From Weissella confusa (GTDB taxonomy: Bacteria; Bacillota; Bacilli; Lactobacillales; Lactobacillaceae), in NCBI GenBank assembly GCA_016466735.1, contig JAAOED010000009.1, forward strand, positions 45,225-109,224: a stretch of 64,000 nt of DNA. Reading direction: 5' to 3'. Below the pieces are notes generated by a model that made no database searches, was not told the DNA's origin, and was given only the letters and a program-made list of their open reading frames with translations. The position numbers were made by a program, and so were the translations under genes. How positions within the stretch are numbered: the first letter of the stretch is position 1; each line of letters begins with the position of its first letter. Positions 23,855-32,230 of the stretch are shown here, one piece after another.

Positions 23855-23959
23855 ATGTTGATGTTGTGCTTGTTTGTTGCTGGTATTGTAAGTGGCATTT
23901 TCGGCATGGCCTTGCTTCAGGCGGCTGGTCGTGAAACGCCAAAGTTTAGTGCTGAATAA
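23855..23959 (+). CDS. 34-residue single-helix membrane miniprotein
   Basis: A short ORF preceded by GAGGAG at about ten bases and followed by a terminator hairpin. It encodes one hydrophobic helix (MLMLCLFVAGIVSGIFGMAL) and a short polar tail (LQAAGRETPKFSAE). The helix end and tail start (MALLQ, then a small residue, Gly and a basic residue) match the divergent 41-residue protein, so the two look like diverged copies. No function is recognised; the pairing of ribosome binding site, stop and terminator makes translation likely. Confidence 0.62.
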   Translation: MLMLCLFVAGIVSGIFGMALLQAAGRETPKFSAE

Positions 23960-23980
23960 TAAAAGATATATAACCACCTA

Positions 23981-24014
23981 GGAACAAGCGACAATCGCTT
24001 GTTCCTTTTATTTT
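23981..24014 (+). terminator. terminator after the 34-residue miniprotein gene
   Basis: GGAACAAGCG and CGCTTGTTCC pair perfectly around ACAAT and are followed by TTTTATTTT. Confidence 0.88.
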
Positions 24015-24040
24015 GGTCAAAATTCAGATAAATAGTGCAA

Positions 24041-24096
24041 AAACATTCGTGAATAATGTACAATAATAAACGTAATTAAAGTTTTGTTCGTATTTT
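24041..24096 (+). promoter_or_regulatory. possible PurR boxes ahead of purB
   Basis: Two elements resemble the Gram-positive PurBox when read on the minus strand: ATTCACGAATGTTT (24041-24054) and AAAATACGAACAAAAC (24081-24096). A possible -10 element TACAAT lies between them at 24059-24064. Control of purB by the PurR regulator would fit. The match is by eye and the spacing is not checked against known sites. Confidence 0.35.
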
Positions 24097-24121
24097 AAGA
24101 CGATTTAATAAGGGGATAAAC

Positions 24122-25420
24122 ATGATTGATCGCTATGCACGACCTGAAATGCGCCATATTTGGTCATTGGAGAACCAATACCAATCTTGGCTAGATGTAG
24201 AAATTGCTGTAACAGCCGGCTGGGTAGCTGAGGGGCACGTGCCGGCGGAAGATTTGGCAGCAATCCGTGCAAATGCAAAATTCGATGTTGATCGCATTGC
24301 AGAGATTGAAGAGACGACGCGTCACGACATGGTTGCCTTTACGCGCAATGTGTCAGAGTCATTGGGGGATGAGCGTAAGTGGATTCACTATGGTTTGACG
24401 TCAACTGACGTCGTAGACACTGCCCAAGCATTACGTCTACGCCAAGCAAACAACGTTATTAAGGCCGATTTGGCAGCCTACAAGGATGTCTTGGCAACGT
24501 TGGCCCGTAAGTACAAGCACACCGTGATGATGGGCCGTACACACGGTGTTCACGCAGAACCAACGACGTTTGGGTTGAAGATGGCGCGCTTTTACCAAGC
24601 AGCTGTCCGCGACCTTGAGCGTTTTGAACGCGTCGCAGCAGCCGTTGAAACAGGAAAGTTATCAGGTGCAGTTGGTACATTTGCCAATGTGCCACCAACT
24701 GTGGAAGAGGCAGCCATGGCTGAACTTGGCCTAACACCACAAGCAATTGGCTCACAAGTTTTGCCACGTGACTTGCACGCTGACTACGTGACGACGATTG
24801 CGGTTATCGGAACGACGTTGGAAGAAGTTGCCACTGAGATTCGCGGTTTGCAACGTTCAGAAATTCATGAGGTTGAAGAAGGCTTTAAGGGTGGTCAAAA
24901 GGGATCATCAGCCATGCCACACAAGCGTAACCCAATTGGTTCAGAGAACATCGTTGGCTTGTCACGCGTTTTGCGTGGTTATGCAGTTACTTCTATGGAA
25001 GATGTTGCTTTGTGGCATGAGCGTGATATTTCACACTCAAGTGCTGAACGTATTATCTTGCCTGATGCAACGACAGTTTTGGATTACATGTTGCACCGTT
25101 TGACGGCAATTTTGGAGAACTTGCAAGTCTTCCCAGAAACAATGTTGGCTAACATGAAGCGTACGTATGGCTTGATTTACTCACAACGTTTGCTCTTGAA
25201 GTTGGTGGATGCCGGAATGTCTCGTGAAGCAGCTTACGATACGGTGCAACCGTTGACGGCCCGTTCATGGGATGAACAACTCCAATTCCGTGATTTGGTG
25301 GATGCTGACGCAACAATCACCGAGAAGCTAACGAAGGCTGAAATCGACGACGCCTTTGACTACAATTGGCACTTGAAGCACGTCGATGATATCTTTAAGC
25401 GTGTCGGACTATCTGACTAA
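24122..25420 (+). CDS. purB: adenylosuccinate lyase
   Basis: A 432-residue cytoplasmic enzyme of purine synthesis. It cleaves adenylosuccinate to AMP and SAICAR to AICAR, releasing fumarate. The superfamily signature GSSAMPHKRNPIGSEN (about residues 261-276) carries the mobile catalytic loop, and TSTDVVDTAQ (about 89) and GRTHGVHAEPTTFG (about 137-150) are the other two conserved regions. Length and start (MIDRYARPEMRHIWS) are standard. It stands alone, with possible PurBoxes upstream. Confidence 0.96.
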   Translation: MIDRYARPEMRHIWSLENQYQSWLDVEIAVTAGWVAEGHVPAEDLAAIRANAKFDVDRIAEIEETTRHDMVAFTRNVSESLGDERKWIHYGLTSTDVVDTAQALRLRQANNVIKADLAAYKDVLATLARKYKHTVMMGRTHGVHAEPTTFGLKMARFYQAAVRDLERFERVAAAVETGKLSGAVGTFANVPPTVEEAAMAELGLTPQAIGSQVLPRDLHADYVTTIAVIGTTLEEVATEIRGLQRSEIHEVEEGFKGGQKGSSAMPHKRNPIGSENIVGLSRVLRGYAVTSMEDVALWHERDISHSSAERIILPDATTVLDYMLHRLTAILENLQVFPETMLANMKRTYGLIYSQRLLLKLVDAGMSREAAYDTVQPLTARSWDEQLQFRDLVDADATITEKLTKAEIDDAFDYNWHLKHVDDIFKRVGLSD

Positions 25421-25497
25421 GCTTGCCCGTTTGGCAGATGGCAAGCCACATGTTCCTTGTTATGATTAAAGCAATCAAACAAAGGGGGACGATTTAT

Positions 25498-25716
25498 ATG
25501 GCAATGTCAGATCACGTTAAGGGAAAGTACGACGAAGCAGCTGGGAAGACAAAGGAAGTAGTTGGATCAGCGACTGGAAACGAGCGCGTTGAAGCTGAAG
25601 GCAAGACGCAAAACCTTGCTGGTAAGGCCCGTGATGCAATGGGTGATATCAAGGAAAAGGCTGCCGACGCAGTTGAAGACTTGAAGGACAAGATGCACAA
25701 GGATTCTGATAAATAA
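25498..25716 (+). CDS. CsbD-family stress protein
   Basis: A 72-residue highly charged soluble protein of the CsbD family, abundant in stressed Gram-positive cells; molecular role unknown. The N-terminal KGKYDEAAGKTKEVVGSATG and repeated AxxK pattern are diagnostic. I start at ATG 25498, eleven bases after AAAGGGGGA; the longer upstream frame lacks a ribosome binding site. It has its own terminator. Confidence 0.85.
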   Translation: MAMSDHVKGKYDEAAGKTKEVVGSATGNERVEAEGKTQNLAGKARDAMGDIKEKAADAVEDLKDKMHKDSDK

Positions 25717-25725
25717 ACTAATCAA

Positions 25726-25763
25726 ACAGGGATGATGGCAGCGAACATCATCCCTGTTTTTGT
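25726..25763 (+). terminator. csbD terminator
   Basis: ACAGGGATGATG and CATCATCCCTGT pair perfectly and are followed by TTTTTG. Confidence 0.9.
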
Positions 25764-25912
25764 ATACAAAAAGTAAGTTATTGCATAAATTTACTATTTT
25801 TATGAATTAAATGAATAAGATATAACTTGTTTAAATGCCTGAATTTAGGCGTTTTCGACAAATGAAACCTAGATAGTAAATGGGGTATACGTATATTTAT
25901 TGCGAAAGTGTG

Positions 25913-25971
25913 TTGACATTTTGCTTAAAACAAAATATGATTTGAATATCGAATAGTTTGATGTTCGAAAT
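25913..25971 (+). promoter_or_regulatory. FASII operon promoter with FabT-like operators
   Basis: A near-consensus promoter, TTGACA (25913-25918), 17-bp spacer, TATGAT (25936-25941), is overlapped and followed by two inverted-repeat elements, TTTGAATATCGAA (25941-25953) and GTTTGATGTTCGAAAT (25956-25971). These resemble the FabT box of streptococci and lactococci, and fabT is the second gene of the operon. Repression by FabT bound to acyl-ACP is the expected mode. Confidence 0.75.
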
Positions 25972-25993
25972 ACTTTTTGGAAGGAGTGAGACT

Positions 25994-26467
25994 ATGGCAG
26001 TTTTAACGACGACTGAAATCATGGATTTGATTCCCAACCGTTATCCAATTCTTTATATGGATTACGTGGACGAGATGACACCAGGAGAATCATTGATCGC
26101 AACGAAGAACGTAACAATCAATGAACAATTCTTCCAAGGTCACTTCCCAGGGAACCCAGTTATGCCTGGTGTGTTGATTATTGAATCACTTGCACAAGCG
26201 GCATCAATCTTGATTTTGTCATCACCACAATTTGTTGGTAAGACGGCTTATATGACGGGTATTGATAATGCCAAGTTCAAGCGCATGGTAAAGCCAGGCG
26301 ACGTCTTGAAGTTACACGTAGAATTCGGTAATCTGAGAGAGAACATGGGAACAGTAAACGTCAAAGCTATGGTTGATGGCAAGTTAGCAACTAGCGCCGA
26401 ATTGATGTTTGTTGTTTCACCTGACGAGAAAAAGGCGGCTGACGCCAAGAGTGAGACGGAGAAGTAA
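25994..26467 (+). CDS. fabZ: 3-hydroxyacyl-ACP dehydratase FabZ (first copy; possible FabN-type isomerase)
   Basis: A 157-residue hot-dog-fold enzyme that dehydrates 3-hydroxyacyl-ACP. The catalytic His and Glu are in GHFPGNPVMPGVLIIESLAQA (about residues 48-68). The start at 25994 follows GGAAGGAG. A second fabZ lies inside the operon at 32713. In enterococci one of two FabZ-like proteins (FabN) also isomerises trans-2 to cis-3-decenoyl-ACP and makes unsaturated fatty acids. This copy, placed first and before fabT, is the better candidate for that role, but sequence motifs do not decide it. It has an extra charged C-terminal tail. Confidence 0.9.
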   Translation: MAVLTTTEIMDLIPNRYPILYMDYVDEMTPGESLIATKNVTINEQFFQGHFPGNPVMPGVLIIESLAQAASILILSSPQFVGKTAYMTGIDNAKFKRMVKPGDVLKLHVEFGNLRENMGTVNVKAMVDGKLATSAELMFVVSPDEKKAADAKSETEK

Positions 26468-26469
26468 GT

Positions 26470-26928
26470 ATGGCAGCTAGTGAAGAAGCATCGTTCGAAC
26501 AGATTAATGAGGCCCTAGTTAACGTTTTTAACAACGTTGTCTGGATTGAGGAAGCCTCATTGCGTGAATCAAAGTTTAATGACATCACGATTAAGGATAT
26601 GCACACGATTGCAGCCATCTCGATGTATGAGACACGTACAGCGTCACAAGTCGCCGAAATGGTGCACTTGACGCCTAGTGCGATGACGAGCGTAATCGAT
26701 AAGCTAGTGAAGAAGGGATATGTTGAACGTCGTCGCGATGACGAAGATCGACGTGTTGTCCATCTTGTACTAACGCACTCGGGACGTACGGTTTTCCGTG
26801 CACACGAGGCTTTCCACCGCGGTATGGCCCACTCATTGTTTGACTCTCTATCCGACGATGAAGCGGCTGCCGTACGTAAAGCAGTGATTAATTTGCAAGA
26901 ATATCTTCACGAGTTGATCCAGTTCTAA
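26470..26928 (+). CDS. fabT: FabT, MarR-family repressor of fatty-acid synthesis
   Basis: A 152-residue MarR-family winged-helix regulator. The DNA-binding part is visible as ASQVAEMVHLTPSAMTSVIDKLVKKGYVERRRDDEDRRVVHLVLT (recognition helix about residues 70-85, wing about 90-105). In streptococci FabT binds its operators best with long-chain acyl-ACP and represses the fab genes. It lies two bases after fabZ1 and its likely operators lie just upstream of the operon, so it is autoregulated. Confidence 0.9.
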   Translation: MAASEEASFEQINEALVNVFNNVVWIEEASLRESKFNDITIKDMHTIAAISMYETRTASQVAEMVHLTPSAMTSVIDKLVKKGYVERRRDDEDRRVVHLVLTHSGRTVFRAHEAFHRGMAHSLFDSLSDDEAAAVRKAVINLQEYLHELIQF

Positions 26929-26939
26929 GAGAGGGCGAC

Positions 26940-27911
26940 ATGGAAAAATTTACCATCGTCCAGTCAGCGCGAGCAATCCCATCACGAGTCGTTACGAATG
27001 ATGATTTAGCATCATTTATGGACACGTCTGATGAATGGATTAGTTCACGTACTGGAATTCGGCAACGTCACATCGTCGACACTGAAGATACCAGTGATTT
27101 GGCCGTGGCGGTAGCAGAAAAACTCCTCCATCAAGCTGGTTTGACCGCGGATCAACTAGATTTTATCTTAGTTGGTACGATGTCACCGGATACATTGTCA
27201 CCGAGTGTTGCACAAATTGTGCAGGGGAAAATCGGTGCGCACAATGCTTTCGCTTGGGACCTAAGCGCTGCTTGTTCAGGTTTCGTTTATACGTTGAGTA
27301 TGGCAAGTTCATTACTCACAACGCGTTATGAACGAGGCTTAGTTATCGGGGCGGAAGTGTTGAGCAAACTTGTGAACTGGGAAGACCGTTCAACGGCCGT
27401 ACTCTTCGGAGATGGCGCAGCGGGCGTCTTGCTAGAACGCACAACAGCAGCAACTGGTTTGCTAGCTGAATCATTGAAAACGTTTGGTGAACGTTCACAA
27501 TTCCTGACGGCTGGGCAACAACAAAATGCAAATCACTTTGCAGGCACGTTGAAGACAGCTGATCCATATTTCAAAATGGATGGACGTGAGGTTTATAGCT
27601 TTGCAACTCGCGAAGTACCAAATGTCTTAAATGAAGCGTTGGCTAAAGCTGACTTAACACCTGATGATATTGATGTTTACCTATTGCACCAAGCAAACGG
27701 ACGCATTATCAGCAGTATTGCGAAGCGCTTTGGACAACCAATTGAAAAGTTCCCAATGAACATGGCTTCATATGGAAACACAAGTGCTGCAAGTATCGGT
27801 ATCTTGCTTGACGAACTTCGTGAAGCAGGGACGGTGCACGCAGGACAAACAATCGCAATCGCCGGATTTGGTGGTGGATTGACGGTTGGCGCCTTGATTA
27901 TCAAGGTCTAA
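26940..27911 (+). CDS. fabH: 3-oxoacyl-ACP synthase III
   Basis: A 323-residue condensing enzyme that starts fatty-acid synthesis from acetyl-CoA and malonyl-ACP. The Cys-His-Asn triad is present: Cys in DLSAACSGFVYTL (about 112), His in LLHQANGRI (about 246) and Asn in SYGNTSAAS (about 277). The start follows GAGAGGG. It is the third gene of the operon. Confidence 0.95.
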   Translation: MEKFTIVQSARAIPSRVVTNDDLASFMDTSDEWISSRTGIRQRHIVDTEDTSDLAVAVAEKLLHQAGLTADQLDFILVGTMSPDTLSPSVAQIVQGKIGAHNAFAWDLSAACSGFVYTLSMASSLLTTRYERGLVIGAEVLSKLVNWEDRSTAVLFGDGAAGVLLERTTAATGLLAESLKTFGERSQFLTAGQQQNANHFAGTLKTADPYFKMDGREVYSFATREVPNVLNEALAKADLTPDDIDVYLLHQANGRIISSIAKRFGQPIEKFPMNMASYGNTSAASIGILLDELREAGTVHAGQTIAIAGFGGGLTVGALIIKV

Positions 27912-27922
27912 TTTATTTTTCT

Positions 27923-27948
27923 AAAATTGTATATGACGTATACATTTT
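27923..27948 (+). repeat. inverted repeat between fabH and acpP
   Basis: TGTATA (27928-27933) and TATACA (27939-27944) with A4 and T4 flanks form a hairpin of about ten pairs with one mismatch and a TGACG loop. It could be an internal operator, an RNA processing site or a weak terminator before acpP. Confidence 0.5.
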
Positions 27949-27995
27949 AATTTTCAAACTACTTTTAAATTATAAAGAAAACAGAGGATATTAAC

Positions 27996-28235
27996 ATGAC
28001 TGAAGCAGAAATTTTGAACAAGGTAACTGAAATCTTGGTAGACCAATTTGATTTGAAAGAGGGCGAAGTTAAGCCTGAAACGAACTTGACTGAAGACATC
28101 GACGCAGATTCATTGGATTTGTTTGAAGTGTTGAACCGTATCGAAGACGACTTCGACATCAAGTTGGCTGTTGCTGAAGAAATTCAAACTGTTCAAGACT
28201 TGGTAAACAAGGTTTCTGAGCAAGTAAACGCCTAA
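27996..28235 (+). CDS. acpP: acyl carrier protein
   Basis: A 79-residue acidic helical protein that carries growing acyl chains on phosphopantetheine. The attachment Ser is in DIDADSLDLFEVLNRIED (Ser about residue 37). The start follows ACAGAGGA. It is flanked by an 84-base gap upstream that contains the only sizeable hairpin of the operon's first half, which may help set the high ACP level relative to its neighbours. Confidence 0.95.
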   Translation: MTEAEILNKVTEILVDQFDLKEGEVKPETNLTEDIDADSLDLFEVLNRIEDDFDIKLAVAEEIQTVQDLVNKVSEQVNA

Positions 28236-28268
28236 TCACACAAACCCAAAGAGAAAGGGAACCGCAAA

Positions 28269-29216
28269 ATGAGCGTCAAGCTAAGTAATCCATTATTTGA
28301 AAAGTTAGGCATGAAGTACCCTATCATCCAAGGTGGTATGGCCTGGGCAGGGACTGGTCATCTTGCAGGTGCTGTCTCTGAGGCAGGTGGTTTAGGTATC
28401 ATCGGAACGGGTTATTGGAAGGCTGATAAGGTACGTGAAGAAATTCGTCGTGCCCGTGAGGTTACTGATAAGCCATTCGGTGTCAACGTGATGTTGTTGT
28501 CACGTCACATTCGCGAAGTCTTCGATGTCATCATCGAAGAAGGTGTTAAGGTTGTCGCAACCGGTGCTGGTGATCCGTCACCATTTATCGAAGAATTGCA
28601 CAGCCACGACATCTTGGTAATTCCAGTTGTGCCATCAGTTGGACTTGCTAAGATGATGGAAAAGAAGGGTGTTGATGCGGTTGTCGCTGAAGGTATGGAG
28701 TCAGGTGGTCACATTGGTATGTTGACGACGATGACATTGGTACCACAAGTGGTTGACGCATTGAAGATTCCAGTTATCGCAGCTGGTGGTATTGCAGATG
28801 GTCGCGGCGTTGCTGCGGCCTTCATGCTAGGTGCCTCAGGTGTACAAATGGGAACGCGCTTCTTGGCTTCAGAAGAAGCTGAAGTACACGAAAACTTTAA
28901 GAATTCTGTTGTGAAGGCAAAGGACATTGATACGATCGTTACCGGTGAATTGCTTGGTAATCGCGCTCGTGTTTTGAAGACGAAGATGTCAAAGAACTTT
29001 GTTAAGCAAGAACGTATTGAAATCACAAAGCCTAAGCCAGATGCAGATGCGATTGAAGAACTTGAAAATGGTTCACTTCGCCGAGCTGTGCTTGATGGTG
29101 ATAAGGAAAACGGTGCCTTCATGGCTGGTCAAATTTCAGGAATGATTACTGATATTAAGCCAGTGGCACAAATTCTAGAAGATGTTTGGTCACAAGCTGA
29201 AGACTTGTTGAACTAA
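28269..29216 (+). CDS. fabK: enoyl-ACP reductase II (FMN-dependent)
   Basis: A 315-residue TIM-barrel flavoprotein that reduces trans-2-enoyl-ACP. It shows the 2-nitropropane dioxygenase-like motifs YPIIQGGMAWAGTGHLAGAV (about 18-37), ESGGHIG (about 143-149) and AAGGIADGRGVAAAFMLGASGVQMGTRFL (about 169-197). No FabI is seen in the operon, so this is the probable sole enoyl reductase of the cluster. FabK-type enzymes are not inhibited by triclosan (known of the family). Confidence 0.95.
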   Translation: MSVKLSNPLFEKLGMKYPIIQGGMAWAGTGHLAGAVSEAGGLGIIGTGYWKADKVREEIRRAREVTDKPFGVNVMLLSRHIREVFDVIIEEGVKVVATGAGDPSPFIEELHSHDILVIPVVPSVGLAKMMEKKGVDAVVAEGMESGGHIGMLTTMTLVPQVVDALKIPVIAAGGIADGRGVAAAFMLGASGVQMGTRFLASEEAEVHENFKNSVVKAKDIDTIVTGELLGNRARVLKTKMSKNFVKQERIEITKPKPDADAIEELENGSLRRAVLDGDKENGAFMAGQISGMITDIKPVAQILEDVWSQAEDLLN

Positions 29217-29237
29217 CCAAACAACAGGGGAGAGAAC

Positions 29238-30182
29238 ATGAAACTAGGACTATTGATGAGTGGTCAAGGTGCGCAACAAGTTGGCATGGGCGCTGACTTG
29301 TATGCAAACTTACCTGAATATCAAGAAACAATTGACCGTGCGAGTGAGTTGCTTGGCTACGATGTTATGGCCACTATTGTAAATAGTGAAGACAACATCA
29401 AGCAAACGAAGTACACACAACCTGCTATTTTGGCAATGAGCATGGGTATCTACAATGCTTTGTCAGACGTTATGCCAAAGCCAGCCGCTGCATTGGGCCT
29501 AAGTTTGGGCGAATACAGTGCATTGACTGCTGCTGGTGCAATGACGTTTGAACAAGCGATGTGCATTATCAAGGATCGCGGTGCATACATGCAAGCGGCT
29601 GGTGATGCAAACCCAGGTAAGATGGTTGCCGTTATGACGGATGAACAAGATATGGTAGTTGCAACGCTTGAAAAGCTACAAGCAGCTGGCAAGCGCGTTT
29701 ATCCAGCGAACTTCAACACATTTAACCAATTGGTCATCGGTGGTATTGAAGCAGACGTTAATGATGCCATGGCAGCGCTAACTGAAGCTGGTGTCTCACG
29801 CATGGTTGAATTGCCAGTTTCAGGGGCTTTCCACACACCATTGTTGCAAACGGCTGCTGATCAATTGGCAGTTCGCCTAACTGACGAAACGTTTAACACG
29901 CCTGAATTCGCTGTTTACTCAAACACGACGGGTCAAAAGTTCGTGGATGTGAAGGCAACCTTGTTGCAACAAATCACATCACCAACGTACTTTGCTCAAG
30001 CGTTGCAAGCGATGGTTGATGATGGTGTAGATACGTTGATTGAGTTTGGTCCAAGCGACACCTTGATGAAGTTTGCCAAGAAGGTTGTTGGTAAGGACGT
30101 TAAGCGCTACTGCGTGAAGGACCTTGCTTCATTTAATGAAGTTCGCGACATGTTGATTGCAGAACAGGAGACAGTACAATAA
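29238..30182 (+). CDS. fabD: malonyl-CoA:ACP transacylase
   Basis: A 314-residue enzyme that loads malonate on ACP. The nucleophile Ser lies in GLSLGEYSAL (about residue 88), the substrate Arg in KDRGAYMQAA (about 113) and the catalytic His in VSGAFHTPLL (about 200). GQGAQQVGMG at the N-terminus is the oxyanion element. Its stop overlaps the fabG start by one base. Confidence 0.95.
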   Translation: MKLGLLMSGQGAQQVGMGADLYANLPEYQETIDRASELLGYDVMATIVNSEDNIKQTKYTQPAILAMSMGIYNALSDVMPKPAAALGLSLGEYSALTAAGAMTFEQAMCIIKDRGAYMQAAGDANPGKMVAVMTDEQDMVVATLEKLQAAGKRVYPANFNTFNQLVIGGIEADVNDAMAALTEAGVSRMVELPVSGAFHTPLLQTAADQLAVRLTDETFNTPEFAVYSNTTGQKFVDVKATLLQQITSPTYFAQALQAMVDDGVDTLIEFGPSDTLMKFAKKVVGKDVKRYCVKDLASFNEVRDMLIAEQETVQ

Positions 30183-30904
30183 TGGATCTTGCAGGAAAGA
30201 ATGTGTTGATCACGGGATCGACACGTGGTATCGGATTGGCAATTGCCAAGGCTTTCGATGAAGCTGGCGCACGTGTGATTTTGCACGGACGTTCAGCTGT
30301 AAAGCCTGAAGTAATGGCTGAATTCAGTGAAGACACATTGGCAATTACGGCTGATATCGCTGATGAAAACAGTGTTAACGACGCGTTGACTGGTTTGCTT
30401 GAAGAAGTAGAAGGTATCGACATTTTGATTAACAACGCTGGAATCGTTGACGACAAGTTGGCTATGGGGATGAAGCCTAGCGAATTCGCCAATGTTGTGA
30501 ACACAAACTTGAACGGTACGTTTAACGTGACGCAACCACTCTTTAAGAAGATGTTGCGCGCCCGTTCAGGAAACATCATTAACATCGCGTCAGTGGTGGG
30601 ATTGATGGGTAATGTTGGACAAGCTAACTACGCTGCGTCAAAGGCCGGAATCGTCGGCTTGACGAAGACGTTGGCAAAGGAAGGTGCAATGCGTGGCATT
30701 CGTGTTAACGCAATCGCGCCCGGCATGATCGTTTCTGACATGACGGATGCTTTGTCTGACAAGGTTAAGGAACAAGTCCTAGAGGCTGTGCCTTTGAAGC
30801 GTTTTGGAAACGCGGCTGAAATCGCACAAACTGCCTTGTTCTTGGCTCAAAACGATTACATCACTGGCCAAACAATTACGGTCGATGGTGGATTGTACAT
30901 CTAA
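30182..30904 (+). CDS. fabG: 3-oxoacyl-ACP reductase
   Basis: A 240-residue short-chain dehydrogenase that reduces 3-oxoacyl-ACP with NADPH. The Rossmann motif TGSTRGIGLAIA (about 11-22), NNAG (about 85), and the Ser-Tyr-Lys triad (INIASVVG, then ANYAASKAG about 151-159) are complete. It ends with the usual VDGGLYI. An overlap with fabD suggests coupling; fabF follows after a 90-base gap. Confidence 0.95.
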   Translation: MDLAGKNVLITGSTRGIGLAIAKAFDEAGARVILHGRSAVKPEVMAEFSEDTLAITADIADENSVNDALTGLLEEVEGIDILINNAGIVDDKLAMGMKPSEFANVVNTNLNGTFNVTQPLFKKMLRARSGNIINIASVVGLMGNVGQANYAASKAGIVGLTKTLAKEGAMRGIRVNAIAPGMIVSDMTDALSDKVKEQVLEAVPLKRFGNAAEIAQTALFLAQNDYITGQTITVDGGLYI

Positions 30905-30911
30905 GGAAACC

Positions 30912-30965
30912 AGATACGACTTGATGCACTTATTCTTTCGTAACTTATTTTAATAAGTCGTATCT
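30912..30965 (+). repeat. perfect inverted repeat between fabG and fabF
   Basis: AGATACGACTT (30912-30922) and AAGTCGTATCT (30955-30965) are exact complements 32 bases apart. No T run follows, so it is not a standard terminator; mRNA processing or stability control is a guess. Confidence 0.7.
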
Positions 30966-30994
30966 AACGCTTTAGGAAAGTAGAGGAGAACAAC

Positions 30995-32230
30995 ATGACA
31001 CGAGTTGTCGTAACAGGTTTGGGTGCAGTTACACCCGTTGGTAATACAGCAAATGACTTTTTGGATGGAATCTTTAACAGTCAAGTTGGTATTGCCCCAA
31101 TTACAAAGTTTGATGCCACGGAAACGGGTGTCACGGTTGCTGGTGAAGTGAAGGGCTTCGATCCTGCAGAACGCGTTGGAAAGCGCGAAGCTCGCAAGAT
31201 GGATTTGTTCTCACAATATGCCGTTCACGCAGCTGGTGAAGCTTTGGAAAACGCTGGTTTGGCAGATGGTGTTGATAACCCGGATCGTTTCGGCGTTATC
31301 ATGGGTAACGGAATCGGTGGTTTGACGACGATCGAAGAACAAGTTATCAAGATGCACGACAAGGGACCACAACGTGTGAGCCCAATGTTCGTGCCAAACG
31401 CTATCCCAAACATGGTATCAGGTAACGTGTCAATGCGTTACGGTGCCAAGGGAATTAACTACACATTGTCAACGGCGTGCGCCAGTGCGACGAACGCGAT
31501 TGGTGAAGCCTTCTGGCGTATCCAATCAGGCAAGTACGATGTGATGGTTACGGGTGGTTCAGAAGCAACGGTTAACGAAATGGGAATCTCAGGATTTGCT
31601 GCGTTGACTGCTTTGTCAACTGAGCCAAACCCACTTGAAGCTTCAAAGCCATTTGATGTTAACCGTCACGGTTTCGTCATGGGTGAAGGTTCAGGAATTT
31701 TGGTTTTGGAATCTTTGGAACACGCGCAAGCTCGCGGTGCCAAGATTATTGCCGAAGTGGTTGGTTACGGGGCTAACTCAGATGCCTACCACTTGACGAG
31801 TCCAACCCCTGACGGATCAGGACCTGCTGGTTCAGTGAAGTTGGCTTTGCAAGACGCTGGTATTGAAGCTAGCGATATTGATTATGTCAACGCACACGGA
31901 ACGGCGACTGGTGCTAACGATGCTGCTGAATCAAAGGCAATGGAGTTGGTATTCGGTCAAAACGGTGTCCTTGTTTCATCAACTAAGGGTATGACGGGTC
32001 ACTTGTTGGGAGCCGCTGGTGCTATTGAAGCAATTGCTGCAATTGGTGCTTTGGTTCGTGAGCAATTGCCAGTTAACGTTGGTGTGACGGAACAAGATCC
32101 TGAAACTGCTGGTGTAACGTTGGTTAATGATGACAACAAGTTTGTTGCTCCTAACTACGTTTTGTCAGCTAACTACGGATTTGGTGGCCACAACGCCGCT
32201 ATCATTTTCAAGAAGTGGAGTGAGAATTAA
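30995..32230 (+). CDS. fabF: 3-oxoacyl-ACP synthase II
   Basis: A 411-residue elongation condensing enzyme. The Cys-His-His triad is present: Cys in LSTACASATNAIGEAF (about 164), His in NAHGTATGANDAAE (about 304) and His in GMTGHLLGAAG (about 340). The start follows AGAGGAG. It overlaps accB by one base (TAATG). Confidence 0.95.
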   Translation: MTRVVVTGLGAVTPVGNTANDFLDGIFNSQVGIAPITKFDATETGVTVAGEVKGFDPAERVGKREARKMDLFSQYAVHAAGEALENAGLADGVDNPDRFGVIMGNGIGGLTTIEEQVIKMHDKGPQRVSPMFVPNAIPNMVSGNVSMRYGAKGINYTLSTACASATNAIGEAFWRIQSGKYDVMVTGGSEATVNEMGISGFAALTALSTEPNPLEASKPFDVNRHGFVMGEGSGILVLESLEHAQARGAKIIAEVVGYGANSDAYHLTSPTPDGSGPAGSVKLALQDAGIEASDIDYVNAHGTATGANDAAESKAMELVFGQNGVLVSSTKGMTGHLLGAAGAIEAIAAIGALVREQLPVNVGVTEQDPETAGVTLVNDDNKFVAPNYVLSANYGFGGHNAAIIFKKWSEN

